From Olavius algarvensis Delta 4 endosymbiont (GTDB lineage Bacteria > Desulfobacterota > Desulfobacteria > Desulfobacterales > CAJINA01), in contig CAJINA010000132.1 of assembly GCA_905176665.1 (NCBI GenBank), positions 1 through 60,378 of the forward strand: a stretch of DNA of 60,378 bases, in the 5' to 3' direction. Below are positions 54,427-60,378 of this stretch, in pieces. The notes below the pieces were generated by a model. That model was not told the DNA's origin. It ran no database searches and saw only the letters and a list, made by a program, of their open reading frames with translations. The position numbers and the translations under genes are program-made. The first letter of the stretch is position 1. The number at the start of each line of letters is the position of its first letter.

Positions 54427-54885
54427 TTAAGATACCAGTTTGATCATTTCTTCTTTAAAAATTCGCCGGGCATCTTCGTCGGCAATTTCCTCGGAAAGTT
54501 GCAGGATGATGTCCGCCGCCATATTAATGGGTATATCGTTTTCACTGTACCCGGTGTCCGCCAGGGCATCCTGGACGATAAATTCCCCGAAGGGCCCAAC
54601 GGCCTTTATCATATTGGCTTTCAGCCCTTGAATAAAGGCCGCGCCCACGGCCGGCGCTTTGCGGGCTGCCGGCTGGATCAGGTTAAGCTTGATCAGCTTG
54701 ACGGCGGTAGCCGGCAGTTTCTCAGGACTAAGGCCGGCTTTTGCGGCAACTTGAGACAGGGGTAACCGGGCATCGATGGCCAGCAAAAGGTTGAGCATGT
54801 CCGCATCCATAGAGACTTTGCCGATATCTGCGGTGGCCGTCTTCTTAAAATGGGTACTCAGTAATTCAGATTTCGTTAAACTCAT
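54427..54885 (-). CDS. Hypothetical protein upstream of the Cache-HAMP sensor
   Basis: 152 residues starting MSLTKSELLSTHFKK at 54885 (GGAA nearby; a longer frame to 54945 has no ribosome site). Two helical parts can be seen: residues 20-85 (DMLNLLLAIDARLPLSQVAA, winged-helix-like) and 95-150 (AVGPFGEFIVQDALADTGYS ... ADEDARRIFKEEMIKL). The second part reminds me of the DUF8082 type end domain found in some bacterial signalling proteins; this is tentative. Same strand as the Cache-HAMP gene, 143 bp before it, so possibly its partner. Confidence 0.6.
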   Translation of the reverse strand: MSLTKSELLSTHFKKTATADIGKVSMDADMLNLLLAIDARLPLSQVAAKAGLSPEKLPATAVKLIKLNLIQPAARKAPAVGAAFIQGLKANMIKAVGPFGEFIVQDALADTGYSENDIPINMAADIILQLSEEIADEDARRIFKEEMIKLVS

Positions 54886-55021
54886 GATTACATTCCGGTG
54901 TTTCTTAAGGTTACGATCTAATTGGCAGTACCGGTTTTTGCGCACTCAACGGACAAACGCCGTTTCACTATCAAACGGCGTTTGGGTTCAGAAGCCTCAA
55001 TTTTTCGCCGATTTTTTGATT

Positions 55022-55619
55022 TTATGCAAGCTTTTTCAGCCGATTTTTCAATTCCTGGACGGCAGCAGCCGACTTTTCCAGGTCGGCCGCTCCCCCTTTG
55101 TCAATTCAATTGCAATAATCTGCTTTTACCCCGCCGGCGCCCAGCTTAACCGAAACCGCTAAATAGATCGTTAAAATCGTATTCGCCTGTGAGCATCGCA
55201 AGGCAGGGCAGAACCTTATTGATATCCACCAGTATGTCTTCCGCCTGCTCCACAGCCGCCGAGGCCGGGGTGTAGTAGGCCCTGCCCGTCTTGAGCAGGC
55301 TGGCAATTTCAGCATCGTTATACGCCTTGCGGTCAAACGGGGCGGTATTGCGGTCGATGAGGATACGTTCGGTGATGGGAATGTCGGCCGTGATGATGAG
55401 CGTGCCCGAGTCGGCGGATTCGGCATACCCATTGGTGCCGGTGAGGTGGGCGTCGTGTTTCTCAATGGGGGCTACTGCGGTCAGGTCCAGGGCTTTACCC
55501 TGAGAAATGCCGGTGACGATGTCTACCAGTACCACCTCACGTAACTCTTTTTCAGCCAGGCGTTGTGCGGCGGTAGCACCGGCACTGCCTGATCCGACTA
55601 CCGTAACTTTCTTGACCAT
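55022..55619 (-). pseudogene. Decayed malate dehydrogenase with internal deletion
   Basis: The N-terminus is a clear malate/lactate dehydrogenase Rossmann start: VTVVGSGSAGATAAQRLAEK, VVLVDIVTGISQGKALDLTA. About 330 bp of the middle are missing, so TLIITADIPIT jumps to a C-terminal part resembling RKAYNDAEIASLLKTGRAYY. The ORF stops at 55146, but the end of the enzyme can be followed in other frames: VKLGAGGVK, then IIAIELTKG, then AADLEKSAAAVQELKNRLKK and a stop at 55022. At least three frame changes plus a deletion mean it is not functional. The enzyme normally makes oxaloacetate and NADH from malate. Confidence 0.85.
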
Positions 55620-56049
55620 TTTTACCCTTGCTCCTATTTTTTAAATCGTCCCTGATGCGTTAAACTTTAAGAATAATATATGGCCGCTGATTGGGGCCCA
55701 GATATATTTTTTTAGATTTCAAATAGATACCGCTTGGAATGTGGCTATAAAGTCAACTGCGGAACATTCTATGTACAAAGGTCTGCATCCTGACCAGAAC
55801 GAGCTGACCGCCGGCACCTGGTTGCCCATTGCGACCGTCCGGAACCTGTTCAGAGCGGTGGCTACTTCACCTACATATGATTTGACCCTTAAAATTTGAT
55901 CCAGATTTTTAGTGCTTGATATGATACGATATACACTCACCAAAGAGGGGCTGGATGGGCGGCAATCGATATTCCCCTAAAACCCGCCATTGCCCGTTTA
56001 CAACTAAAAGAGGGGATATCCGGTAGATGCGTCTGGCAAAGGGGACAAT
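55620..56049. other. Intergenic stretch, no supported gene
   Basis: 430 bp. A minus-strand ORF (55719-55943, 74 codons) contains coding-like text (RVKSYVGEVATALNRFRTVA) but has only a TTG start and no ribosome site. It could be another decayed gene. AT-rich DNA at 55660-55730. Confidence 0.35.
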
Positions 56050-57126
56050 ATGACAAGATCAAAATTGGCTGTGATCAGGCTCGCCGTGTTGATGTGGCTT
56101 TTTATGGGCGTACCGGGCGTAACCGGGTTCAGCGGGTCTGCGGTCCGGGCGATGACCGCTGAGCATGAATGGGGCCCGTTTCAGATTCTGGGAAGAACGA
56201 TTGCCCCCGGGGAAAAACTGAAATTTGAACTCATGCCGGGGCATCGTTTTGAAAGCGCTTATGTCGATATGCCGGTTTTTGTGGCCCGGGGCAAGTCTCC
56301 CGGCCCCGCGCTCTGTATAACCTCTGCTATCCATGGAGACGAGATCAACAGTGTGGAGATTTCCCGCCGTGTCTTCGATATGGTATCGACACGGGAAATG
56401 GGGGGCACGCTGGTCGTGCTGCCGATTATCAACCGCCATGGATTTATCACCCGCCAGAGGTATACGGCGGACCGACAGGATTTAAATAGGTACTTTCCGG
56501 GAAATCCCGAAGGCAATGTCACTTCCGTTTTGGCCCACCACGTCTTTACAAAGGTCATCAAGCGGTGTGATGCCTTGATCGACCTGCACACGGCATCCTT
56601 TTATCGTCACAACCTGCCCCAGATTCGAGTGGATCTGGATAACGACCGGGCCCTGGAAATGGCCCGACACTTCGGGGCCGGCATCATCCTGGGCAAACCG
56701 GGGCTGCGCCACACACTGCGCTGGGAAGCTACCCAGGCGGGTATACCCACCATATTGTATGAAGGTGGCGAACCCAATCGCTTTCAATTGGATGAAATCA
56801 AGCTTGGCCTGGAAGGCGTGCTGAACGTGATGGCTTACCTGGAAATGCTGGATCGCCCACCGCGGTACGCCGGTCCACAGCAGATATTTAAAAAGTCTAC
56901 CTGGGTAAGAGTTCCACCGGGCAAGGGGGGAAACTTTTTCCCGGAGCGTGAGTTGGGCGCCCGGGTCAAAGAAAATGAGTTGCTGGGAACCGTGACCGAT
57001 CCTTTAACCAGTTCGCGGGCGGAAATCCGGGCCCCCTTTGACGCCAAGATCATCGGCATGTCCATTCCCCAGGTGACCCTCTCCGGCTTTATTCTTTTCG
57101 ACCTGGTAAAGATGCAATCCCACTGA
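56050..57126 (+). CDS. Exported AstE/AspA-type zinc deacylase
   Basis: 358 residues. A signal peptide or N-terminal anchor (about 6-34) precedes a M14-type succinylglutamate desuccinylase/aspartoacylase domain: SAIHGDEINSVEISRRVFD (zinc His and Glu), RQDLNRYFPGNPEGN, IDLHTASFYRHNLPQIRV (third zinc His) and ILYEGGEPNRF (catalytic Glu region). A beta-rich end follows. The export signal is unusual for classic cytoplasmic AstE but common in this branch. The substrate, perhaps an N-acyl amino acid or peptide, is unknown. GGGGA precedes the ATG. Confidence 0.85.
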   Translation: MTRSKLAVIRLAVLMWLFMGVPGVTGFSGSAVRAMTAEHEWGPFQILGRTIAPGEKLKFELMPGHRFESAYVDMPVFVARGKSPGPALCITSAIHGDEINSVEISRRVFDMVSTREMGGTLVVLPIINRHGFITRQRYTADRQDLNRYFPGNPEGNVTSVLAHHVFTKVIKRCDALIDLHTASFYRHNLPQIRVDLDNDRALEMARHFGAGIILGKPGLRHTLRWEATQAGIPTILYEGGEPNRFQLDEIKLGLEGVLNVMAYLEMLDRPPRYAGPQQIFKKSTWVRVPPGKGGNFFPERELGARVKENELLGTVTDPLTSSRAEIRAPFDAKIIGMSIPQVTLSGFILFDLVKMQSH

Positions 57127-57180
57127 GGGCGACTCCTCAGCAGGTCACCGCTAAGCTTAAGGCGGTGGTCCCGGATGCGT

Positions 57181-57645
57181 TCAGGGGGGAACTTCCATCG
57201 TGACCTTCCGGTTGGGGGTGTAAGGGCTGTAGACGGCGACCTGGTTATCCGGTCCGACCTTGATCGTCGTGTGGCGGTAATAGGAAAACCAGATACCGAG
57301 CTGCTTTCCGTCCGGTCCCACAATCTTTGCCCCCTGTGACCATTCCCGGTTCCATGAGCGAATGTTGGCTACCTTGGCAACGACATCTTCGCGGGTATCG
57401 ATCCGATGCCAGACCCGATCTTGAAATTCATATTGCGGATCAATGCCGATAACAGCATAGGGCACATTGGCGCGTCCGTTATAGTAGTAATTGTATTCCG
57501 GCAAAGCTTCCTTGTTCAAAAATACATCGGTCAAGGCTGGGTCGCCCTTGAGATTGCCGTAATCAGCCATACAGCCGGGCATCATCATCAGGGCGGCAAT
57601 CAGAAATGATGCCATCCGAACGCTCTGTTTATTTGCGTATCTCAT
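57181..57645 (-). CDS. Hypothetical lipoprotein
   Basis: 154 residues from ATG 57645 (AAGGTG upstream). A signal sequence SFLIAALMMMPGC gives a probable lipoprotein Cys near 25. The rest is Tyr/Pro-rich: YNYYYNGRANVPYAVIGIDP, FQDRVWHRIDTREDVVAKVA, GIWFSYYRHTTIKVGPDNQ. No family recognised with confidence. Converges with the deacylase gene; an envelope protein of unknown role. Confidence 0.75.
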   Translation of the reverse strand: MRYANKQSVRMASFLIAALMMMPGCMADYGNLKGDPALTDVFLNKEALPEYNYYYNGRANVPYAVIGIDPQYEFQDRVWHRIDTREDVVAKVANIRSWNREWSQGAKIVGPDGKQLGIWFSYYRHTTIKVGPDNQVAVYSPYTPNRKVTMEVPP

Positions 57646-57698
57646 GAGTTCACCTTTCAGGTACATTTTCTGATAAACCAGGTGCCGTTTTTCTTTTC

Positions 57699-58111
57699 CT
57701 AGCAGCGCCCCTCTTTTTGCAGCTTGCGCATGGTCCAGGCTACGAACGGCACACTTCTAAGCTTATACGCCCTCCGAACGATGTCAAGGCGGGTGTAATG
57801 TCGGAAAAACGGTCGGAAACACATCAAAACTAGCAGGGCGCCGGCCAGCGGGGCAAAGCGGCAGTGGCGGATAGCAATATTGAACTGGGCGATCACCAGT
57901 GTGTCGTTTTCGAGGTCTTCGTCGTGCTTGCGGACGGTGTTGCGTTTGATCAGGACCTGCTCAATGTAGCCGGCGGGAATGACGCCATCTTGGCTGCCTT
58001 CATAGTGAATGACCGATACCCGATAGCCCTTGCTCTTCAAGTGTTGGCCCCCAGGTAGCGGACCGATATGTTTTCAAGGTAGGAATTGTTGATCAGGACG
58101 GCGTGCATCAT
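57699..58111 (-). pseudogene. Decayed gene, N-terminus like a B12-binding radical SAM protein
   Basis: From ATG 58111 the frame reads AVLINNSYLENISVRYLGAN and stops (TGA 58037-58039). It continues in another frame as LKSKGYRVSVIHYEGSQDG. Joined, this resembles the first 45 residues of B12-binding radical SAM enzymes (LxNxSY...RYL...LKxxGHxV). The rest (RRAYKLRSVPFVAWTMRKLQ at the end) could be the C-terminus of such a protein. The middle with the CxxxCxxC motif is absent. So it looks like a gene with one frameshift and a large internal deletion. The family call is tentative. Confidence 0.5.
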
Positions 58112-58166
58112 TCTGGTTCTTTCTGGACTAGATGTACTCGCGTGGGGCCCGGCCCGCAGTCAGGGG

Positions 58167-58475
58167 CTATTTCGGGTTGAATTCATCGAAATCGTTGGTA
58201 GCGTAGCACTTTACCCTCTCAGCGGCATCGTTGACCACGTGAATATTGACCAATTCACCGTCCTGGATGCCGTCCGCGTCAGACCGGGTCGCCATATACA
58301 GTTTCCAGGCATAGCGCCAGGCCACGACGTCGGAATCCAACCCGGCTTTGCCTTCCGGCGGGGAAAGTTCGGTGACCAGCTGGCCTTCCACGAGTTTCCG
58401 GTACTTGACCCGGAAGCCTTTGGGTTTCTGGACCCAGCCGGTATCGATTATCTTCAAACCTTCGGTTATCTCCAT
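58167..58475 (-). CDS. Conserved hypothetical protein, 102 residues
   Basis: Starts MEITEGLKIIDTGWVQKPKG, with KYRKLVEGQLVTELSPPEGK, DSDVVAWRYAWKLYMATR and the end KCYATNDFDEFNPK. AAAGGAG precedes the ATG. No membrane helix, signal or metal motif. I do not recognise a domain; composition suggests a real small cytoplasmic protein. It lies 52 bp after the MscS gene on the same strand, so the two may be cotranscribed. Confidence 0.7.
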   Translation of the reverse strand: MEITEGLKIIDTGWVQKPKGFRVKYRKLVEGQLVTELSPPEGKAGLDSDVVAWRYAWKLYMATRSDADGIQDGELVNIHVVNDAAERVKCYATNDFDEFNPK

Positions 58476-58527
58476 GTGTGGCTCCTTTCAGTCGATTGTT
58501 ACCGTGCCGCAGAAAGTGTTTTGGCTT

Positions 58528-59343
58528 TCAAGCATCTTCGAAGTCAGGCCCGGGTTCCGATGGTGGATTGTAATGGTGAACATCCAGCTGCCGGAAAGCG
58601 AAAGCGAGGCCGGCGTTGTCGAATCCCAGCTTGGTTTTTTCCAGGAGATCACAGCGGGTCACCCAGTATTTCGGGTTGTCTACCCAGCAGCGGCCGCCGA
58701 GTTCCACGCAGTCCCGCGACAGATTGAGGACATAGACGACCGGAGCCGGCTTGGCCCTCACCCGCGGATCGGAGACCATGATTTCTTCCAGTAGCCGCTT
58801 GGCCTTCATCAAATCCTGGTCATACCGGATGCCCACGTCAATCTTGATTCGTCGGGTTTGCGTAAAGTGGTAATTGATGACGATGTCATCGAGGATCTTG
58901 CGGTTGGGCACGAAAAAGGTTTTGCCGTCGAATGTTTTCATCCGGGTGTTCAGGATGGTGGTGGCTTCGATCCGACCCAGTAGGTCAGCGGCTTTTACCA
59001 CGTTGCCGACTTTGAAGGGCAGGGTGGGCAGCAAGGGACGAAACAATACGATGACGCCGACTGCCGCCAGACTGACAAATGTCAAAAAAGAAATGACCGG
59101 ACCCGGCTTCAAGCCCGCTTCCAGCGAGGCCGAAACAAAGACTACCGCCAGCAATAACACCATGAGAATGTTGCAGGCAATCGAAACCAGCGTCACCCGG
59201 TTGGTCACCTTGAGCAATGCACTGCGTAAAACCCGAACGATCCATCTGACCAGTACCAGACCGATAACGAGGACCAGCAGGGACATGACCAGTTCCGGGC
59301 CGCGTTCTGCCATCAATTCGCCGATGCGCTGAAATCTTGACAT
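58528..59343 (-). CDS. Small MscS-family mechanosensitive channel
   Basis: 271 residues. Three TM helices (about 18-35, 50-73, 80-110; the last contains the pore-lining Gly/Ala pattern) precede the MscS beta domain: NVVKAADLLGRIEATTILNT, RMKTFDGKTFFVPNRKILDD and VINYHFTQTRRIKIDVGIRY. The C-terminal alpha/beta domain ends near VHHYNPP. It opens on membrane tension and protects cells against hypo-osmotic shock. AGGAGG precedes the ATG. Confidence 0.9.
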   Translation of the reverse strand: MSRFQRIGELMAERGPELVMSLLVLVIGLVLVRWIVRVLRSALLKVTNRVTLVSIACNILMVLLLAVVFVSASLEAGLKPGPVISFLTFVSLAAVGVIVLFRPLLPTLPFKVGNVVKAADLLGRIEATTILNTRMKTFDGKTFFVPNRKILDDIVINYHFTQTRRIKIDVGIRYDQDLMKAKRLLEEIMVSDPRVRAKPAPVVYVLNLSRDCVELGGRCWVDNPKYWVTRCDLLEKTKLGFDNAGLAFAFRQLDVHHYNPPSEPGPDFEDA

Positions 59344-59835
59344 CAGGGACTTACCTCCTGTGCTCCGTTTATGTTTTCAGCGAAATCAATCTACCTGGCC
59401 CGTGAGCGCGAGATGCGTTACCCAATCCAGCCGGCCGGAAGGCGATTTCGCGGCGTATCATGAATGGGGGGGTGTTTTCTTAACTGCTTTTATCATATAT
59501 AAATACAGAGGCATGATAGCAAACTATCTAAAATAATAATATATAAATGTCATTGGCGGTACCCTTGAGGTTGCTCAAACTGGCAAATGATGCAATTCAG
59601 TCGTTTATACAATAATTGCAGGAACATGTCCACCATACGAATAATGAGCACCCAGTGAGGGATTTGGCAACGGGCAGATCATCATTGGCAAGGCTTGGTG
59701 AAGGGACCCTTGTATAACCATTTTGACAGTATCAACAATAAATGAGATGATTTGTGACCAACCCAGCTGCCGTACAATGTAATTTTCACGATATTGCTTA
59801 CAAAAACGAGTCATGCCAAAAAAAGGAGGCCGACA
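59344..59835. other. Intergenic stretch, AT-rich, no supported gene
   Basis: 492 bp between divergent genes. Composition drops towards AT from about 59470 on. The minus ORF at 59605-59814 has no ribosome site or family. The region marks the step from GC-rich core-like DNA to the AT-rich right end. Confidence 0.4.
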
Positions 59836-60282
59836 ATGGATTATGTGAGTATTGATATTCTAATTGGGATTGCTGAACGGTGGGGCGAGATGCCCAAGAA
59901 ACAAATAGCCAAAGAGTTAAAGCTAAGTCTGAAAGACCTGAATGATTACGCCTACCGGATGGCCAATGGTGCCTATGGTGATGAGTGGGAACTTCCCAAG
60001 ACTAAAAAGTATGGCCCTTATGATGAGAGAAAGGACATTGATATAAAAGTGGGGCAGAAAGTTTACCCCATTAGAATCCCGAATTGTGATTGGCCTAAAA
60101 AGAAAGGTGATATTCAGGAGGAGATCGAGGACACATTGGGTGTGGTAACCTCTGATGTTCTGTTTGTTGGGTCTGTAATCTACCACGCTAAGGAGCATAA
60201 CCTCCGTAAGAAGAAAGAGTATCTAAAGAAGTGGCAAAAGATAATAGACAGTGTAATGGATTTACGAGAATTAAACTGCTAA
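59836..60282 (+). CDS. AT-rich HTH-like hypothetical protein at right end
   Basis: 148 residues from ATG 59836 behind AAAAGGAGG. The N-terminus looks like a helix-turn-helix (AERWGEMPKKQIAKELKLS then LKDLNDYAYRM); the middle is Lys-rich and the C-terminal third helical (NLRKKKEYLKKWQKIIDS). I recognise no family. Codon use is far AT-richer than the neighbours, consistent with transfer. The stop codon is two bases before the right copy of the terminal repeat. Confidence 0.6.
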   Translation: MDYVSIDILIGIAERWGEMPKKQIAKELKLSLKDLNDYAYRMANGAYGDEWELPKTKKYGPYDERKDIDIKVGQKVYPIRIPNCDWPKKKGDIQEEIEDTLGVVTSDVLFVGSVIYHAKEHNLRKKKEYLKKWQKIIDSVMDLRELNC

Positions 60283-60284
60283 GC

Positions 60285-60378
60285 TGAAAAAGTTAAGATC
60301 TTCCCAAACAGTTTGAGATAGACGATAAGCGCCATCCCTGGTCCCAAAAGAAGACCAGGGTATGGCGCGCGGTCGTCC
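60285..60378. repeat. Right copy of the 94-bp terminal inverted repeat
   Basis: Inverted match to bases 3-96 (one mismatch). Hairpin at 60329-60368: GCGCCATCCCTGGTC with GACCAGGG(T)ATGGCGC. It begins just after the stop codon of the AT-rich gene, just as the left copy follows the 3' end of the left-most gene. In both cases the repeat has the same orientation relative to the adjacent gene. Confidence 0.9.

Noticed and set aside
1..60378. Linear plasmid or Borg-like element with terminal inverted repeats
   Set aside because: No replication, partition or telomere genes, no tandem repeats, and the content is ordinary chromosomal metabolism, repair and cofactor genes; a dispersed repeat at assembly ends explains the symmetry.
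1..60378. CRISPR array, prophage or restriction-defence island
   Set aside because: No regularly spaced direct repeats, cas, integrase, phage structural or restriction-modification genes were seen; RecBCD is the only DNA-defence-related enzyme.

Overview
The window looks like a bacterial chromosome fragment from the Desulfobacterota, probably a sulfate-reducer-like Desulfobacteria. This is an inference from gene content: HdrB/HdrC-type iron-sulfur proteins, two FmdE-like proteins beside molybdopterin genes, a leftover DsrP/NrfD-type membrane fragment, a DUF362 protein, a propionyl-CoA synthetase locus under a sigma-54 activator, and a FecR/OmpA/CHASE2-phosphatase envelope-signalling locus. 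Base composition is fairly GC-rich except at the two ends. No rRNA, tRNA, CRISPR array, phage or complete insertion sequence was seen.

Layout. 0-5.4 kb: a secreted caspase-like protein apparently split by a frameshift, a DUF1330 protein, an EEP-family nuclease, a TPR-like protein interrupted by an amber codon, and a YdjM-type membrane protein. 5.5-8.5 kb: hdrC-hdrB with an FNR-like box, then an OFA-type MFS transporter. 9.1-18.9 kb: a double-Cache histidine kinase and sigma-54 response regulator, followed by a near-consensus sigma-54 promoter that probably drives a sodium/solute symporter, a 28-residue membrane peptide and propionyl-CoA synthetase; a thioesterase follows. 19.5-26 kb: UspA, glycosyltransferase, NUDIX hydrolase, a candidate 90-nt small RNA, a GAF sensor kinase, and a receiver protein that lacks its phosphoacceptor aspartate. 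26.3-32.3 kb: lipoprotein, FecR, OmpA, CHASE2-PP2C phosphatase, metallo-beta-lactamase protein and STAS protein, with two copies of one TA-flanked palindromic element (MITE-like) in inverted orientation around most of the set. 32.4-44 kb: DUF362, an SPOR-like/DUF1566 protein, then recC-recB-recD with a coupled 62-residue CxxC protein. 44.6-51 kb: a 38-residue membrane peptide, a tandem HdrC, an NrfD fragment, a ModE-like regulator with a candidate operator, and fmdE, a molybdopterin-binding protein, moeA, mobA and a second FmdE-like gene. 51-60.3 kb: FtcD, an unusual Cache-HAMP sensor, pseudogenes of malate dehydrogenase and possibly a B12/radical-SAM protein, an AstE/AspA-type deacylase, an MscS channel and an AT-rich HTH-like gene.

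The first and last 94 bases are near-perfect inverted copies of each other and contain a strong hairpin. They most simply mark a dispersed repeat at which an assembly stopped.

Most distinctive signals: the small RNA candidate at 22187-22276 (promoter, two hairpins, CCUCC linker, U-tract terminator); the MITE-like pair around the partner-switching genes; the ModE-like box in the divergent molybdenum region; the sigma-54 carboxylate locus with its micro-peptide; the recCBD-linked zinc protein; and an unusual density of decayed genes.
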